Assembly (NCBI GenBank): GCA_945952225.1
Contig: CAMFHP010000020.1
Coordinates: forward strand, 29,113-93,112
Direction of reading: 5' to 3'
DNA from: an uncultured Myxococcaceae bacterium
GTDB lineage: Bacteria > Myxococcota_A > Polyangia > Polyangiales > Ga0077539
Length of the DNA stretch: 64,000 bases
The notes beneath the pieces were generated by a model that searched no databases, was not told the origin of the DNA, and saw only the letters and a list, made by a program, of their open reading frames with translations. This document shows, one piece after another, positions 1 to 8,673 of this stretch (the first letter of the stretch is position 1; the number at the start of each line of letters is the position of its first letter). The translations under genes were made by a program, and so were the position numbers.

Positions 1-1734
1 GGACAGGGCACGACGGCCACCCCGTGCGCGGCGGCCCCCAACGCGACGACGACCTGCGCGGCGGGCGTCTGCGGCTTCACCTGCGCGACGGGCTTCGGCG
101 ACTGCGACGGCGTGGCCTCCAACGGTTGCGAGACCGACCTTCGCACCGCGAACGCCCACTGCGGCGCGTGCGGGCGCGCGTGCACCGGCACGTCGACGAG
201 CACCGCGACCTGTCGTGCGAGCGCGTGCGTGCAGACCTGCGTGGCGGGCACCGCGGACTGCGACGGCAACGCGGCCAACGGATGCGAGTCGACGAGCGCC
301 ACCGACGCGCGCAACTGCGGCGCGTGCGGCGTGGTGTGTGCGACGCGCACGAACGCGACGGCCGTGTGCAGCGCGGGCGCGTGCGGCATCGTGTGCAACG
401 CGAACACCGCGAACTGCGACGGCAGCGCGACCAACGGCTGCGAGGTGAGCACGCTCACCGACGTGAACAACTGCGGCGCCTGCGGCACGCGCTGCACCGG
501 CGCCAACGCGACGATGGCCTGCACGTCGGGGCGCTGCGCGGTGATGGCCTGCGCCACGGGCTTCGCGAACTGCGACGGCAACGCGGCCAACGGGTGCGAG
601 GTCGACACGCGCGCCGACGCGCGCAACTGCGGCGCCTGCGGGACCGTGTGCGCGAGCGGGGGCATGTGCTCCGGGGGCTTCTGTCCGGTGGTGTGCTCGG
701 CCTCGACGGCGAACTGCGACGGCAACGCGGCCAACGGGTGTGAGGTCGACCTCAGCGGCGACGCGCGCAACTGCGGCGCGTGCGGAACGGTCTGTCCCAC
801 GGGCCAGGTGTGTGTGGTGGGCGTGTGCGCGCTCGGCGCGCCGCCCATGATGAATCAGGCGCGCTACGGCCACGCGTCGGCCACCGGCGGCGACGGCAAC
901 GTGTACGTGTTCGGCGGCTACGACACGCGCCCCACGGCGACGGTGGAGGCGTACATCCCCTCGGCGAACGCGTGGATGATGCGCTCGCCGATGCCCGACG
1001 CGATCGAGGGGCATGCCGCGGTGACCCTCGCCGACGGACGGATCTTCATCGCGGGCGGCATCACGTTCACCACGTCGTATGGGCGCACCGCGCTGATCTA
1101 CGACCCGGGCACCGACACCTGGAGCGACGCGGCGACGCTGCCCACGGGCCGCTCCAATCCCGCGGCCACGCGCGGCGCCGACGGGCGCGTGTACGTGATC
1201 GGCGGAGGCGTTCCCGGCGGCACGACCACGGCCGTCGAAGCGTGGGACCCGCGCACCAACACCTGGGCCACGCTCGCGCCGCTCCCCGTGGGCCGCACGA
1301 GCGCGCGGGCCTTCACCGCGGCCGACGGGCGCATCTGGGTGCTCGGCGGCGTGGCGGGCACCGCGGGCTCGCCGACGTACCCGTCGAGCATCTACGTCTA
1401 CAACCCCACCACGAACGCGTGGAGCACCTCGTCGTCGGTGACCCCCGACCTGCGCTACGGCTTCGGCGCGGCCACGGGCAACGACGGTCGCTTCTACTCG
1501 CTCGCGGGCTACTGGTTCACGAGCGGCGGCACCGGGGCCTCGCGCCTGGCCACCGCGCTCAACCCCGCGACGGGCGCCTTCACGTCGCTCACGCTCGTGC
1601 CCTACAGCCGCAGCGTGCCCGCGGCGGCGACGCTCCGCGACGGACGCATCGTGCTCACGGGCGGCAACGTCACGGGCTCGGGCTCCACCGCCCGCGTCGA
1701 CATCTACAACCCCGCCACGAACACCTGGCGCTGA
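1..1734 (+). CDS. Cys-rich and Kelch-repeat surface protein, 5' end outside window
   Basis: The frame is open from the first base, so the N-terminus lies upstream; 577 residues are visible. The first ~275 hold five copies of a ~36-residue cysteine module (pattern C-x6-CDGxxxNGCE-x9-NCGACGxxC). The last ~290 form about six Kelch-type blades, each with a DGRxxxxGG strand and a N-x-W end, which should close a beta-propeller. The cysteine modules suggest an exported, disulfide-rich stalk carrying a propeller head. The next gene downstream on the same strand is a full-length paralog with the same domain order and the same C-terminal ending (N-x-W-R). Ligand and function are unknown. The family style is common in myxobacterial cell-surface lipoproteins. 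Confidence 0.85.
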   Translation, partial: GQGTTATPCAAAPNATTTCAAGVCGFTCATGFGDCDGVASNGCETDLRTANAHCGACGRACTGTSTSTATCRASACVQTCVAGTADCDGNAANGCESTSATDARNCGACGVVCATRTNATAVCSAGACGIVCNANTANCDGSATNGCEVSTLTDVNNCGACGTRCTGANATMACTSGRCAVMACATGFANCDGNAANGCEVDTRADARNCGACGTVCASGGMCSGGFCPVVCSASTANCDGNAANGCEVDLSGDARNCGACGTVCPTGQVCVVGVCALGAPPMMNQARYGHASATGGDGNVYVFGGYDTRPTATVEAYIPSANAWMMRSPMPDAIEGHAAVTLADGRIFIAGGITFTTSYGRTALIYDPGTDTWSDAATLPTGRSNPAATRGADGRVYVIGGGVPGGTTTAVEAWDPRTNTWATLAPLPVGRTSARAFTAADGRIWVLGGVAGTAGSPTYPSSIYVYNPTTNAWSTSSSVTPDLRYGFGAATGNDGRFYSLAGYWFTSGGTGASRLATALNPATGAFTSLTLVPYSRSVPAAATLRDGRIVLTGGNVTGSGSTARVDIYNPATNTWR

Positions 1735-1839
1735 CGCACACGCCGCGCGCGTCCCCTCCTTCGCACACCACCAATCCGCCGCGGACCCGTAGACGCACCG
1801 GGACAATTCCCGTATGCGTCGCCGCGCCACGAGGACCCC

Positions 1840-4800
1840 ATGAAGATCCGCACCCTCCTTCTTGCACCGATGTTGCTCTTCGCGTGTACCGCCCCGTACG
1901 CGCCGTCGGGCGGCGGTGGCGGCACGACCGACACCGGCGTCGCCGACACCTCTGCCGACGTCTCCACCGACACGGCCACCGACACCGCGACCGACACGGC
2001 CATCGACGCGACGGACGCCTCCACCGACGCGCGCACCGACGCCGCGACCGACGCGCCCACCGACGCCTCGACCTCGTGCCGCTCGGACCGCGACTGCGGC
2101 ACCGGCCTCGTGTGCGACCGCGACGCGCGCCGCTGCGTGCAGTGCGTGACCGGCGCCCACTGTCCCGCGAGCGCGCCGCTCTGTGAGCAGAACCGCTGCC
2201 GCGAGGCCACGACGTGCACGTCGTCGCGCATGTGTCCGAACCGCGTGTGCGGCACCGCGGGCATCTGCGTCGACTGCAACGCCGACAACGACTGCACCGC
2301 GACCACGCGCTGCGACCACGGCAACTGCGTGCCGCGTCCGACGGCGTGCACCTCGTCGCGCGAGTGCTCCGGTCGCGACCAGGTGTGCGACATGAGCGCG
2401 TCGGTCTGCGTCGACTGCGTGGCCCACACCGACTGCCCCATGGGGAACTACTGCGCCGCGGATCACACCTGCGCGCCGCAGATCTGCACGCCGGGCACGC
2501 GCACCTGCGACGACGCGGGCAACGTGCGCGCGTGCAACAGCATCGGCAGCGCGTGGGAGACCTCGCCCTGCGCCGCGCGGACCACCTGCGTGATGGGCAC
2601 CTGCACCGCGCAGATCTGCACGCCCGGCGCGGCCGACTGCGGCTCGCTCTCCGAGGCGCGCGTCTGCAACACGAACGGGCTCGGGTACACCTCGACCGCG
2701 TGCGGGGCCACGGAGTCGTGCTCCGGCGGTCGCTGCGTGGCGCGCATCTGCACCCCCGGCACCGCGGAGTGCACCTCGACGACGTCGCGCCGCGTGTGCA
2801 ACGCCGACGGCCTCTCGCAGACTTCGCTGAGCTGCGCCTCGGGCACGAGCTGCCGCGACGGAACGTGCCAGACCTGGGTGTGCCCCGCGGGCTCGCGCGA
2901 GTGCGTGTCGAACACCACCGTGCGCGTGTGCTCGGCCGACGGCCTCACGCAGTCGATGTCGATGTGCGGCGCCAGCGAGTCGTGCAGCGCGGGCACCTGC
3001 CGCCCGTGGACGTGCACCCCCAACGCGAGCACCTGCCTCTCGACCACGACGGTGAGCCTCTGCCAGCCCGACGGCCTCGGCGCGACCTCCTCGTCGTGCC
3101 CGTCGGGATCGGCCTGCGTGAGCGGCCGCTGCAACACCTGGCGCTGCACGCCGGGCACCGCGTCGTGCACGGGATCGAACCGCGACGTGTGCAACGCCGA
3201 CGGTCAGGCCAGCACCAGCACCCCGTGCCCCGTGCCCGCGCGCGCCGTGATGGCGACCTGCACCGCGGGCACCTGCGGCTTCGTGTGTGAGTCGGGCTGG
3301 GGCAACTGCGACGGCATGGCGGCCAACGGCTGCGAGACCGACCTGCGCACCTCGACGGGCAACTGCGGATCGTGCGGCCGCGCGTGCTCGGGCACCTCGA
3401 CGTCGACGGCGATGTGCACCGCGGGCACCTGCGCCACCACCTGCCTCTTCGGCCTCGCGGACTGCGACGGCGCCAGCGCCAACGGCTGCGAGTCGTCGAC
3501 GGCCACCGACACGCGCAACTGCGGCGGCTGCGGCAACGTGTGCCCCGCGCGCGCGAACGCCGTCTCGACCTGCACCACGGGCACCTGCGGCTTCACGTGC
3601 CTCACGGGCTACTCCGACTGCGACGGCAACCCCGCCAACGGCTGCGAGACCAACTCGCGCATCGACACGAACAACTGCGGACGCTGCGGCAACGTGTGCC
3701 CCGCCGCGACGAACGCCGAGGCCATCTGCTCGTCGTCGCTCTGCGCGTACGTCTGCAACGCCGGCGCTTCGAACTGCGACGGCTCGTGGACCAACGGCTG
3801 CGAGGCCGTCACCGCGAGCGACGTGAACAACTGCGGCACCTGCGGCACGCGCTGCACCGGCGCCAACGCGACGATGACCTGCACCACCGGGCGCTGCGGC
3901 ATCGCGAGCTGCGCGACGGGCTACGCGGATTGCGACGCGACGCTCTCCACGGGCTGCGAGGTCGCGCTCAACACCGACACGCGCAACTGCGGCGCGTGCG
4001 GAACGGTGTGTCCGGGCGTGGGCGTGGCGGGCACCAACGTGACCTGCTCGTCGGGCACCTGCGCGCAGACCTGCGCGACGGGCTACCGCGACTGCGACGG
4101 CATGGCGTCGACGGGATGCGAGGTCAACACCCTCTCCGACGCGCGCAACTGCGGCGCGTGCGGAACGGTGTGCCCGAGCGGTCAGTCGTGCGTGTCGGGC
4201 GCGTGCACGTCGGCGCCGTCGGCGAGCATGTTGACCGCGCGGTACGTGCACGCGCAGGCCACGGGCAACGACGGCAACGTGTACGTGTTCGGCGGCTACA
4301 ACGGCGCCTATCTCTCGACCTCGGAGATGTACAGCCCGAGCTCGAACACGTGGATCTCGCGCGCAGCGATCCCCGCCGCGCTCTACGGCCCCACGGCGAC
4401 GACGCTCGCCGACGGGCGCATCCTCGTGGCGGGCGGCTACAACGGCTCCACGGGCGGATCGTCGGGCGCGTACCTCTACAACCCGACCTCGAACACCTGG
4501 ACCACGACCGCGTCGATGCTCTCGGGCCGCTACCACCTCGCGAGCGCGCGCGGCGCCGACAACAAGGTCTACGTGTTCGGCGGCTACACCTCGCTGACCG
4601 CGTACTCGAACACCGTCGAGGCCTGGGACCCGGCCACCGGCGCATGGACCACCCGTCGCGCGTTCATCACCGGCCGTCAGGGCGCGCGGGCCTTCACCGC
4701 CGCCGACGGACGCATCTGGCTCGTGGGCGGCGCCGGCACCTCGGGCTCCATCGCGAGCATCGAGGTCTACACGCCCTCCACCGACACGTGGTCCACGGTG

Positions 4801-5091
4801 TCGGCCGCGCTCCCCAACGCGCGCAGCTACTTCGGCGGCGCCGTGGGCACCGACGGGCTCTTCTACATCGCAGGCGGCTCGGTCTCGACGCTCTCGAACA
4901 CGTCGGCCATCTCGTTCAACCCCACGTCGAGCGCCTTCGCCACGCTCACCGCGCTCCCCACGGGACGCACCTACCTCGCCGCGTCGGCCCTCCCCGACGG
5001 ACGCATCCTCGTGACCGGCGGGTACACCTCGTCGAGCGTCGCGACGAACGCCGTCCACGCCTTCACGCCCTCGTCGAACGCCTGGCGCTGA
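1840..5091 (+). CDS. Large Cys-rich Kelch-repeat lipoprotein
   Basis: A protein of 1083 aa. The signal peptide ends in a lipobox with the acylated Cys at about residue 16 (LLFAC). A Thr/Asp/Ala linker (about 28-73) follows, then short C-rich EGF-like segments, then six ~44-residue modules starting CTPG/CPAG, then six CDGxxxNGCE..NCGACG modules. Six Kelch blades end the protein (about 795-1083). The cysteine modules and propeller match the truncated gene upstream, so the two are tandem paralogs. The first Met of the signal peptide is chosen as start; the gap to the previous gene is 105 bp. The likely location is the outer surface. A binding or adhesion role is inference only. Confidence 0.88.
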   Translation: MKIRTLLLAPMLLFACTAPYAPSGGGGGTTDTGVADTSADVSTDTATDTATDTAIDATDASTDARTDAATDAPTDASTSCRSDRDCGTGLVCDRDARRCVQCVTGAHCPASAPLCEQNRCREATTCTSSRMCPNRVCGTAGICVDCNADNDCTATTRCDHGNCVPRPTACTSSRECSGRDQVCDMSASVCVDCVAHTDCPMGNYCAADHTCAPQICTPGTRTCDDAGNVRACNSIGSAWETSPCAARTTCVMGTCTAQICTPGAADCGSLSEARVCNTNGLGYTSTACGATESCSGGRCVARICTPGTAECTSTTSRRVCNADGLSQTSLSCASGTSCRDGTCQTWVCPAGSRECVSNTTVRVCSADGLTQSMSMCGASESCSAGTCRPWTCTPNASTCLSTTTVSLCQPDGLGATSSSCPSGSACVSGRCNTWRCTPGTASCTGSNRDVCNADGQASTSTPCPVPARAVMATCTAGTCGFVCESGWGNCDGMAANGCETDLRTSTGNCGSCGRACSGTSTSTAMCTAGTCATTCLFGLADCDGASANGCESSTATDTRNCGGCGNVCPARANAVSTCTTGTCGFTCLTGYSDCDGNPANGCETNSRIDTNNCGRCGNVCPAATNAEAICSSSLCAYVCNAGASNCDGSWTNGCEAVTASDVNNCGTCGTRCTGANATMTCTTGRCGIASCATGYADCDATLSTGCEVALNTDTRNCGACGTVCPGVGVAGTNVTCSSGTCAQTCATGYRDCDGMASTGCEVNTLSDARNCGACGTVCPSGQSCVSGACTSAPSASMLTARYVHAQATGNDGNVYVFGGYNGAYLSTSEMYSPSSNTWISRAAIPAALYGPTATTLADGRILVAGGYNGSTGGSSGAYLYNPTSNTWTTTASMLSGRYHLASARGADNKVYVFGGYTSLTAYSNTVEAWDPATGAWTTRRAFITGRQGARAFTAADGRIWLVGGAGTSGSIASIEVYTPSTDTWSTVSAALPNARSYFGGAVGTDGLFYIAGGSVSTLSNTSAISFNPTSSAFATLTALPTGRTYLAASALPDGRILVTGGYTSSSVATNAVHAFTPSSNAWR

Positions 5092-5203
5092 GCCCTCCGC
5101 GGGCTGTCGCAGGACCCCGTCGCGGCAGCCCGACGCCTCCCCCTCCGACCGAATCGTCTCCGCTCCCCGCACAACTCCGACACAGCGCGCCCAGAACGGC
5201 ACT

Positions 5204-5371
5204 GTACGGCGCACACGCGCGTTCGGGGCCGGACATTTCGATCCTGTACGGCGCGCAGCGCCCTTCGGACCCGCCCCGACGACCGCGGTTCGGCGCGCGG
5301 ACCCCTTCGGACCTGCCCCGAAGGTCTCTGTACACCGCGCGATGGCGTTCCAGGCGGCCGCGAAGGGCCCC
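5204..5371. repeat. Degenerate 42-bp tandem repeat, four copies
   Basis: Units begin at 5204, 5246, 5288 and 5330, each opening with a GTACGGCGC-like sequence; units 2 and 3 are the most alike and share a CCTTCGGACC core. The repeat fills most of the 307-bp gap between the convergent Kelch lipoprotein and the RpoC-like gene. No convincing coding frame was seen in the gap. Confidence 0.7.
5304..5324. terminator. Possible bidirectional hairpin between convergent genes
   Basis: CCTTCGG and CCGAAGG form a perfect 7-bp stem with a 7-nt loop inside the third 42-bp repeat unit, between two converging genes. There is no clear T-tract, so a terminator role is only suggested by position. Confidence 0.3.
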
Positions 5372-5398
5372 GAGCGCTGTGCGACGCCCGCGTGACCG

Positions 5399-6346
5399 TC
5401 AGCGACGGCGGAGGCCCCAGAAGGTGCCGTCACGCGCCACGAGCGCGGCGACGACGCGCTCCACGGCGGAGGCCTCGATGGGGTGCCGGGCCTCGCGGAG
5501 CAGTCCCTCGATCTCGTCGGCGAGGTGCGCGGTGAAGGCCTCGCGTCCGAGGGCCATCGCGAGGTCACGGAGGTCGCGCTCGCCGTCGGTGAGGGCTTCG
5601 CCCGCGTACACAAATTCGCCTGCACGCACCCGCGCGGCGTGGGCCCGGCGGGGGCGCTCCACCGTCACGGTGTGCGCGCCGTCGTCGATCGCGAGGTGTT
5701 GTGCGTCGACCCGCGCGACCACACCGGAGCACGGCGCCACCGCGGCGGGCTCGTCGGGGCGGCGTGCTTCGAGCAGCGCGATCAGTCGGGTTCCGCGGTT
5801 GCCGCGTGCGTCACCGCGCGCGGGGAGCGCGGGTTCGAGGCGTGCGAGAAGGTCTCCGCGGCGCACCGTGTCGCCGTCGTGCACGAGGAGGTCGGCGCCG
5901 TGTTCGAGCGCGAAGGACTGCACCACCGCGCCCTCGCACCGGAGCTCGATGCGGGGACGCGGGGTCTTCCACGGCGACTCGAAGGGCGCGAGACGCACGC
6001 GGCGTTGCAGCGTGAAGGTCACCGGATCGAGACGCTCGACGACCGTGCGCCACGGGTCGAGGTCGCGAAAGCACACCGTCGCCTCGGCGCCTTCGGCGAT
6101 CTCCGCCGCGTAGGTGATCGTCGTTCGATCGCGTCGGTAGAGCGCCGCGCCCGCCTCGACGACGCACCCGTCGGTGACCGCGACCCCGTCGCCGAGAAGG
6201 AGCGCGTGCACCTCGCAGCGTCCGTCGTCGCCCTCGATGCGCAGCGTGCCGCGCACGTCGACGGCGCCCCCGACCACGCCCTCGACGGTCACCCGCGCGA
6301 CAACGGTGGAGACCACCGTGTCGCCATGTCGTCGCGTGAGACTCAC
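5399..6346 (-). CDS. RNA polymerase beta-prime-like protein, C-terminal half
   Basis: A protein of 315 aa from a GTG start that overlaps the upstream stop (GTGA). It resembles the part of RpoC after the trigger loop: a DLDPW segment (~95-99, compare WDPY/WDPH), a GADLLVHDGDTVRRGDLLAR stretch (~150-169), LLEARRPDEP (~191-200, compare LFEARRPKEP), GEFVYAGEALTDG (~243-255), and an end (GTFWG) like the last residues of myxobacterial RpoC. A second frame-consistent reading is that it is not a separate protein but the tail of the upstream frame, reached by a -1 shift. It is the last gene of the minus-strand run that starts at greA. Catalytic function is unlikely because the partner half lacks the metal-binding loop. 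Family assignment is by eye. Confidence 0.75.
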   Translation of the reverse strand: MSLTRRHGDTVVSTVVARVTVEGVVGGAVDVRGTLRIEGDDGRCEVHALLLGDGVAVTDGCVVEAGAALYRRDRTTITYAAEIAEGAEATVCFRDLDPWRTVVERLDPVTFTLQRRVRLAPFESPWKTPRPRIELRCEGAVVQSFALEHGADLLVHDGDTVRRGDLLARLEPALPARGDARGNRGTRLIALLEARRPDEPAAVAPCSGVVARVDAQHLAIDDGAHTVTVERPRRAHAARVRAGEFVYAGEALTDGERDLRDLAMALGREAFTAHLADEIEGLLREARHPIEASAVERVVAALVARDGTFWGLRRR

Positions 6347-6357
6347 GGCGCGCCCCC
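6343..6357 (-). other. GTGA overlap and G5 run joining the two RpoC-like frames
   Basis: On the minus strand the upstream frame reads HIGGGAP and stops at TGA (6345-6343), while GTG (6346-6344) opens the downstream frame. A run of five G (6357-6353) precedes the stop. Re-reading one base there would fuse both frames into one ~970-residue protein. The site may be translational coupling, a -1 frameshift, or a single-base indel. Confidence 0.55.
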
Positions 6358-8319
6358 GCCGATGTGAAGGGTCTCGACGCGGTACACGGCGCGGATCGCG
6401 TCGGCCACCGAGAGCGCCGCATCGAGGCCCGCGTGTCCCTGCGTCTGCGTGGCGGCGCACACGCGGCACACGCCCGTCGGAGCCTCGCACGCGAGCGCCG
6501 AACGCACGGTCACGGTGTCGACGCCCGCCTCGCAGAGCCGCGCCACGGCGTCGCCGTCGAGGGTCACACCGCGCGCGAGGAGCACATCGCCGCGAGGTCC
6601 GACGCGCACGTCGACGGCGAGCACGCGCCCCACCACACGCGCCGCGAAGTCTGCCACGGACTCTCCGCGCCAACGTTCGCGCGTCTGGTCACGTCCGCGT
6701 GCGGTGGCGCAGTCGTCGAGGGTCACCGCGCAGTCGTCGAGGGTGGCCACGAGCCCCTCGCGCACCCGGTCGACGGCGCGTGCATCGAGCACCCGTTGAA
6801 CGTGAACGACGCGCGCCTCGGTGGCGCGTTGCCAGAACGATGCGGGGTCGAGTCCTTCGCGGAGGCTTCGAAGCACGGGCGCCTCCGACACGGTGCCATC
6901 GGGACGCTTCACGCGGTCGCCGAGCGCGGTCATCGCGCGCACGTCGGCGGGCGATCCCGCGAGGCCCGCGGCGACCATCGCGCGCCACGGTGACGACGGC
7001 GCCAGGGCGAGGGTCTCGCGCATCGCCATCTGCACGCGCTCGACGGCTTCGCACCACAGGTCGGCGATCTTCGCGGCGCGCTCGTGGTCGGTGATCATTC
7101 CCTCGACGTGCTGGTCGATCACCAGGGCGATGCGGTCGCGCGCGTCGGCCACGATCGCGTCGCGGGCGGGAACGGGCGTGAGGTCGTCGACGCAGAGCGA
7201 AGGCGCGTGACGCTCGGCCTCGTCGGCACCGCGGCGCCACGGGTCGTCGCACGACAGCGCATCGAGGCCCGCGAGGTGGAGGCCCAGACGCGCGAGGTTG
7301 GTGGGCGCGCTGCGGCGAAGGTCGATGGCGTGTGGCTGCACCGACGCGCGCGCAGGCAGCAGCACGTTCCACGCGCGCGCTTCTGCGAAGTGTGCGGCGT
7401 GTGCGGGATGGAGCCGCAGCGCATCCCCTTCGCCCGCCTCCGGTCGCAGCGCGAGCACCTGCGAGGCCGTCGCGGCCCCCTCGCCCACGAGCCACACCCG
7501 GAGCGCCGCGCAGCACGCGTCGAGGGCGTCGTCGATGCACGGGAGGTCGTCGTCATCGACGAGCGCGACGGCTTCGCGAAGGTCGCGCGCCACACCGTGG
7601 GCGACGAGGTGATCGTGGAGCCGACGGCCCAGCAGCGCGCGCAACGTCGCACGCGGAAGCGCACACCGATCGACGGGCACGGAGAGGTCCCACACGCACG
7701 ACGCGACGTGCACGACGGAGCCCGCAGGTGCATCGGCGACGGGCGGCGCGAGCGAGGCCACGGCGGCGCGCCACCACGCGAGCACGGCGCGCGCGAGGAG
7801 GCGTCGATGCACATCGGCCCCCTCGCGGGCGAGCGCGTCGTTCGCGGCGAGCACAGCGCGCAGCGCGCGACGGAGTGACGGGGAGAGGCGCTTCGTCGGA
7901 GGCACCGGGAGCGCGGTGAGAAGCAGCGAGTGCGGCGGCGCAGCGGGCGCGTGCACGTCGCACCAGCGGGCCTCGACGGCAGCGGAGAAGGTCTCGCACA
8001 CCGCGTTCGATCGGGGAGGAAGCGCGTCGCGTTGCCACGGGGAGAGCACACGTCCGACGAGGGCGCGGCGACGGGCGGAGCGCACGACGAACGCCTCACC
8101 GCACACGACCCTGCGCGCGACGGACGGACGAAGACGGGGAACGCGCGTGAGCGGGCTCGCCGCGCTCGTGAGGTGCCACGGGTGCACCACGGCCTCGGCG
8201 AGCGGAATCCAGCGCATCGCGCGCGAGGGCGCGTCGAGGGCGGCGCGGTCGCGCACGACGAGGCGCGGATCACGCGGCGCACGCGCGATGGCCGCGGAGA
8301 GAGCGAGATGGGTGCCCAC
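6343..8319 (-). CDS. RNA polymerase beta-prime-like protein, central part, catalytic loop missing
   Basis: A protein of 658 aa from a GTG start. Landmarks in RpoC order are: LLLTALPVPP (~132-141, compare VLTVIPVLPP); RCALPRATL (~218, compare QCGLPKKM); LRLHP (~301-305), where RpoC has QLHP followed by NADFDGDQM. Here that loop is absent and the sequence jumps to an EARAWNVLLPA segment (compare EARVLMMSTNNILSPA). Next come DQHVEGMITDHER (~402-414), GSPADVR (~455-461) and the bridge-helix region (~483-520). All four cysteines of the second zinc site (537, 611, 618, 621) follow, then LHIGG (651-655) with the trigger-loop His. The N-terminal zinc ribbon is not present. Lost catalytic residues with a kept zinc site argue for a non-catalytic but folded protein. 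Confidence 0.8.
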   Translation of the reverse strand: MGTHLALSAAIARAPRDPRLVVRDRAALDAPSRAMRWIPLAEAVVHPWHLTSAASPLTRVPRLRPSVARRVVCGEAFVVRSARRRALVGRVLSPWQRDALPPRSNAVCETFSAAVEARWCDVHAPAAPPHSLLLTALPVPPTKRLSPSLRRALRAVLAANDALAREGADVHRRLLARAVLAWWRAAVASLAPPVADAPAGSVVHVASCVWDLSVPVDRCALPRATLRALLGRRLHDHLVAHGVARDLREAVALVDDDDLPCIDDALDACCAALRVWLVGEGAATASQVLALRPEAGEGDALRLHPAHAAHFAEARAWNVLLPARASVQPHAIDLRRSAPTNLARLGLHLAGLDALSCDDPWRRGADEAERHAPSLCVDDLTPVPARDAIVADARDRIALVIDQHVEGMITDHERAAKIADLWCEAVERVQMAMRETLALAPSSPWRAMVAAGLAGSPADVRAMTALGDRVKRPDGTVSEAPVLRSLREGLDPASFWQRATEARVVHVQRVLDARAVDRVREGLVATLDDCAVTLDDCATARGRDQTRERWRGESVADFAARVVGRVLAVDVRVGPRGDVLLARGVTLDGDAVARLCEAGVDTVTVRSALACEAPTGVCRVCAATQTQGHAGLDAALSVADAIRAVYRVETLHIGGGAP

Positions 8320-8353
8320 GAGGGGCGCGAGGGTAGCGCAGAGATCGCGGAGA

Positions 8354-8641
8354 TCAGAACGGCGCGCGACGCACGGCGTCGGTCACGGCGGGCGCGACGC
8401 TGCGCGTGTCGTCGAGGGCGGTGTAGCCCAGCGGACCGCGGCCCGTGACGCCGAAGGAGTACGGGCGGGGAACGGTTCCGTGGATGTCTTCGCGGGCGAA
8501 GACGGTGACGCGACGGCCCTGCACGATGCGGGTCTCCCACGCGGGCTGCGGGGCGACCGACGGCGGGGGTGGATCGGCGTGGGCCGTCGACGCGACGAGT
8601 GCGAAGGCGGCGAACAGCGGAGGCATGAGGGTGCGCTTCAT
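8354..8641 (-). CDS. Small exported protein of unknown function
   Basis: A protein of 95 aa. Residues 1-19 form a signal peptide with an Ala-x-Ala cleavage site (STAHA). A short Pro-rich stretch and a mature part of about 70 residues follow, with no motif I recognise. The Met at the signal peptide is used; an upstream in-frame Met would bury the signal. It sits 32 bp after the sulfatase-fold gene and 34 bp before the RpoC-like gene, so it is probably co-transcribed with both. Confidence 0.6.
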   Translation of the reverse strand: MKRTLMPPLFAAFALVASTAHADPPPPSVAPQPAWETRIVQGRRVTVFAREDIHGTVPRPYSFGVTGRGPLGYTALDDTRSVAPAVTDAVRRAPF

Positions 8642-8673
8642 GCGGTGTGCGACGGGGCGCACGGCGCGAGGGT

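Noticed and set aside
5399..8319. Simple decaying pseudogene of rpoC
   Set aside because: Each half is open without internal stops, the zinc-site cysteines and terminal motifs are kept, and the halves are joined by a neat GTGA overlap. Not fully excluded, but the pattern fits selection better than decay.
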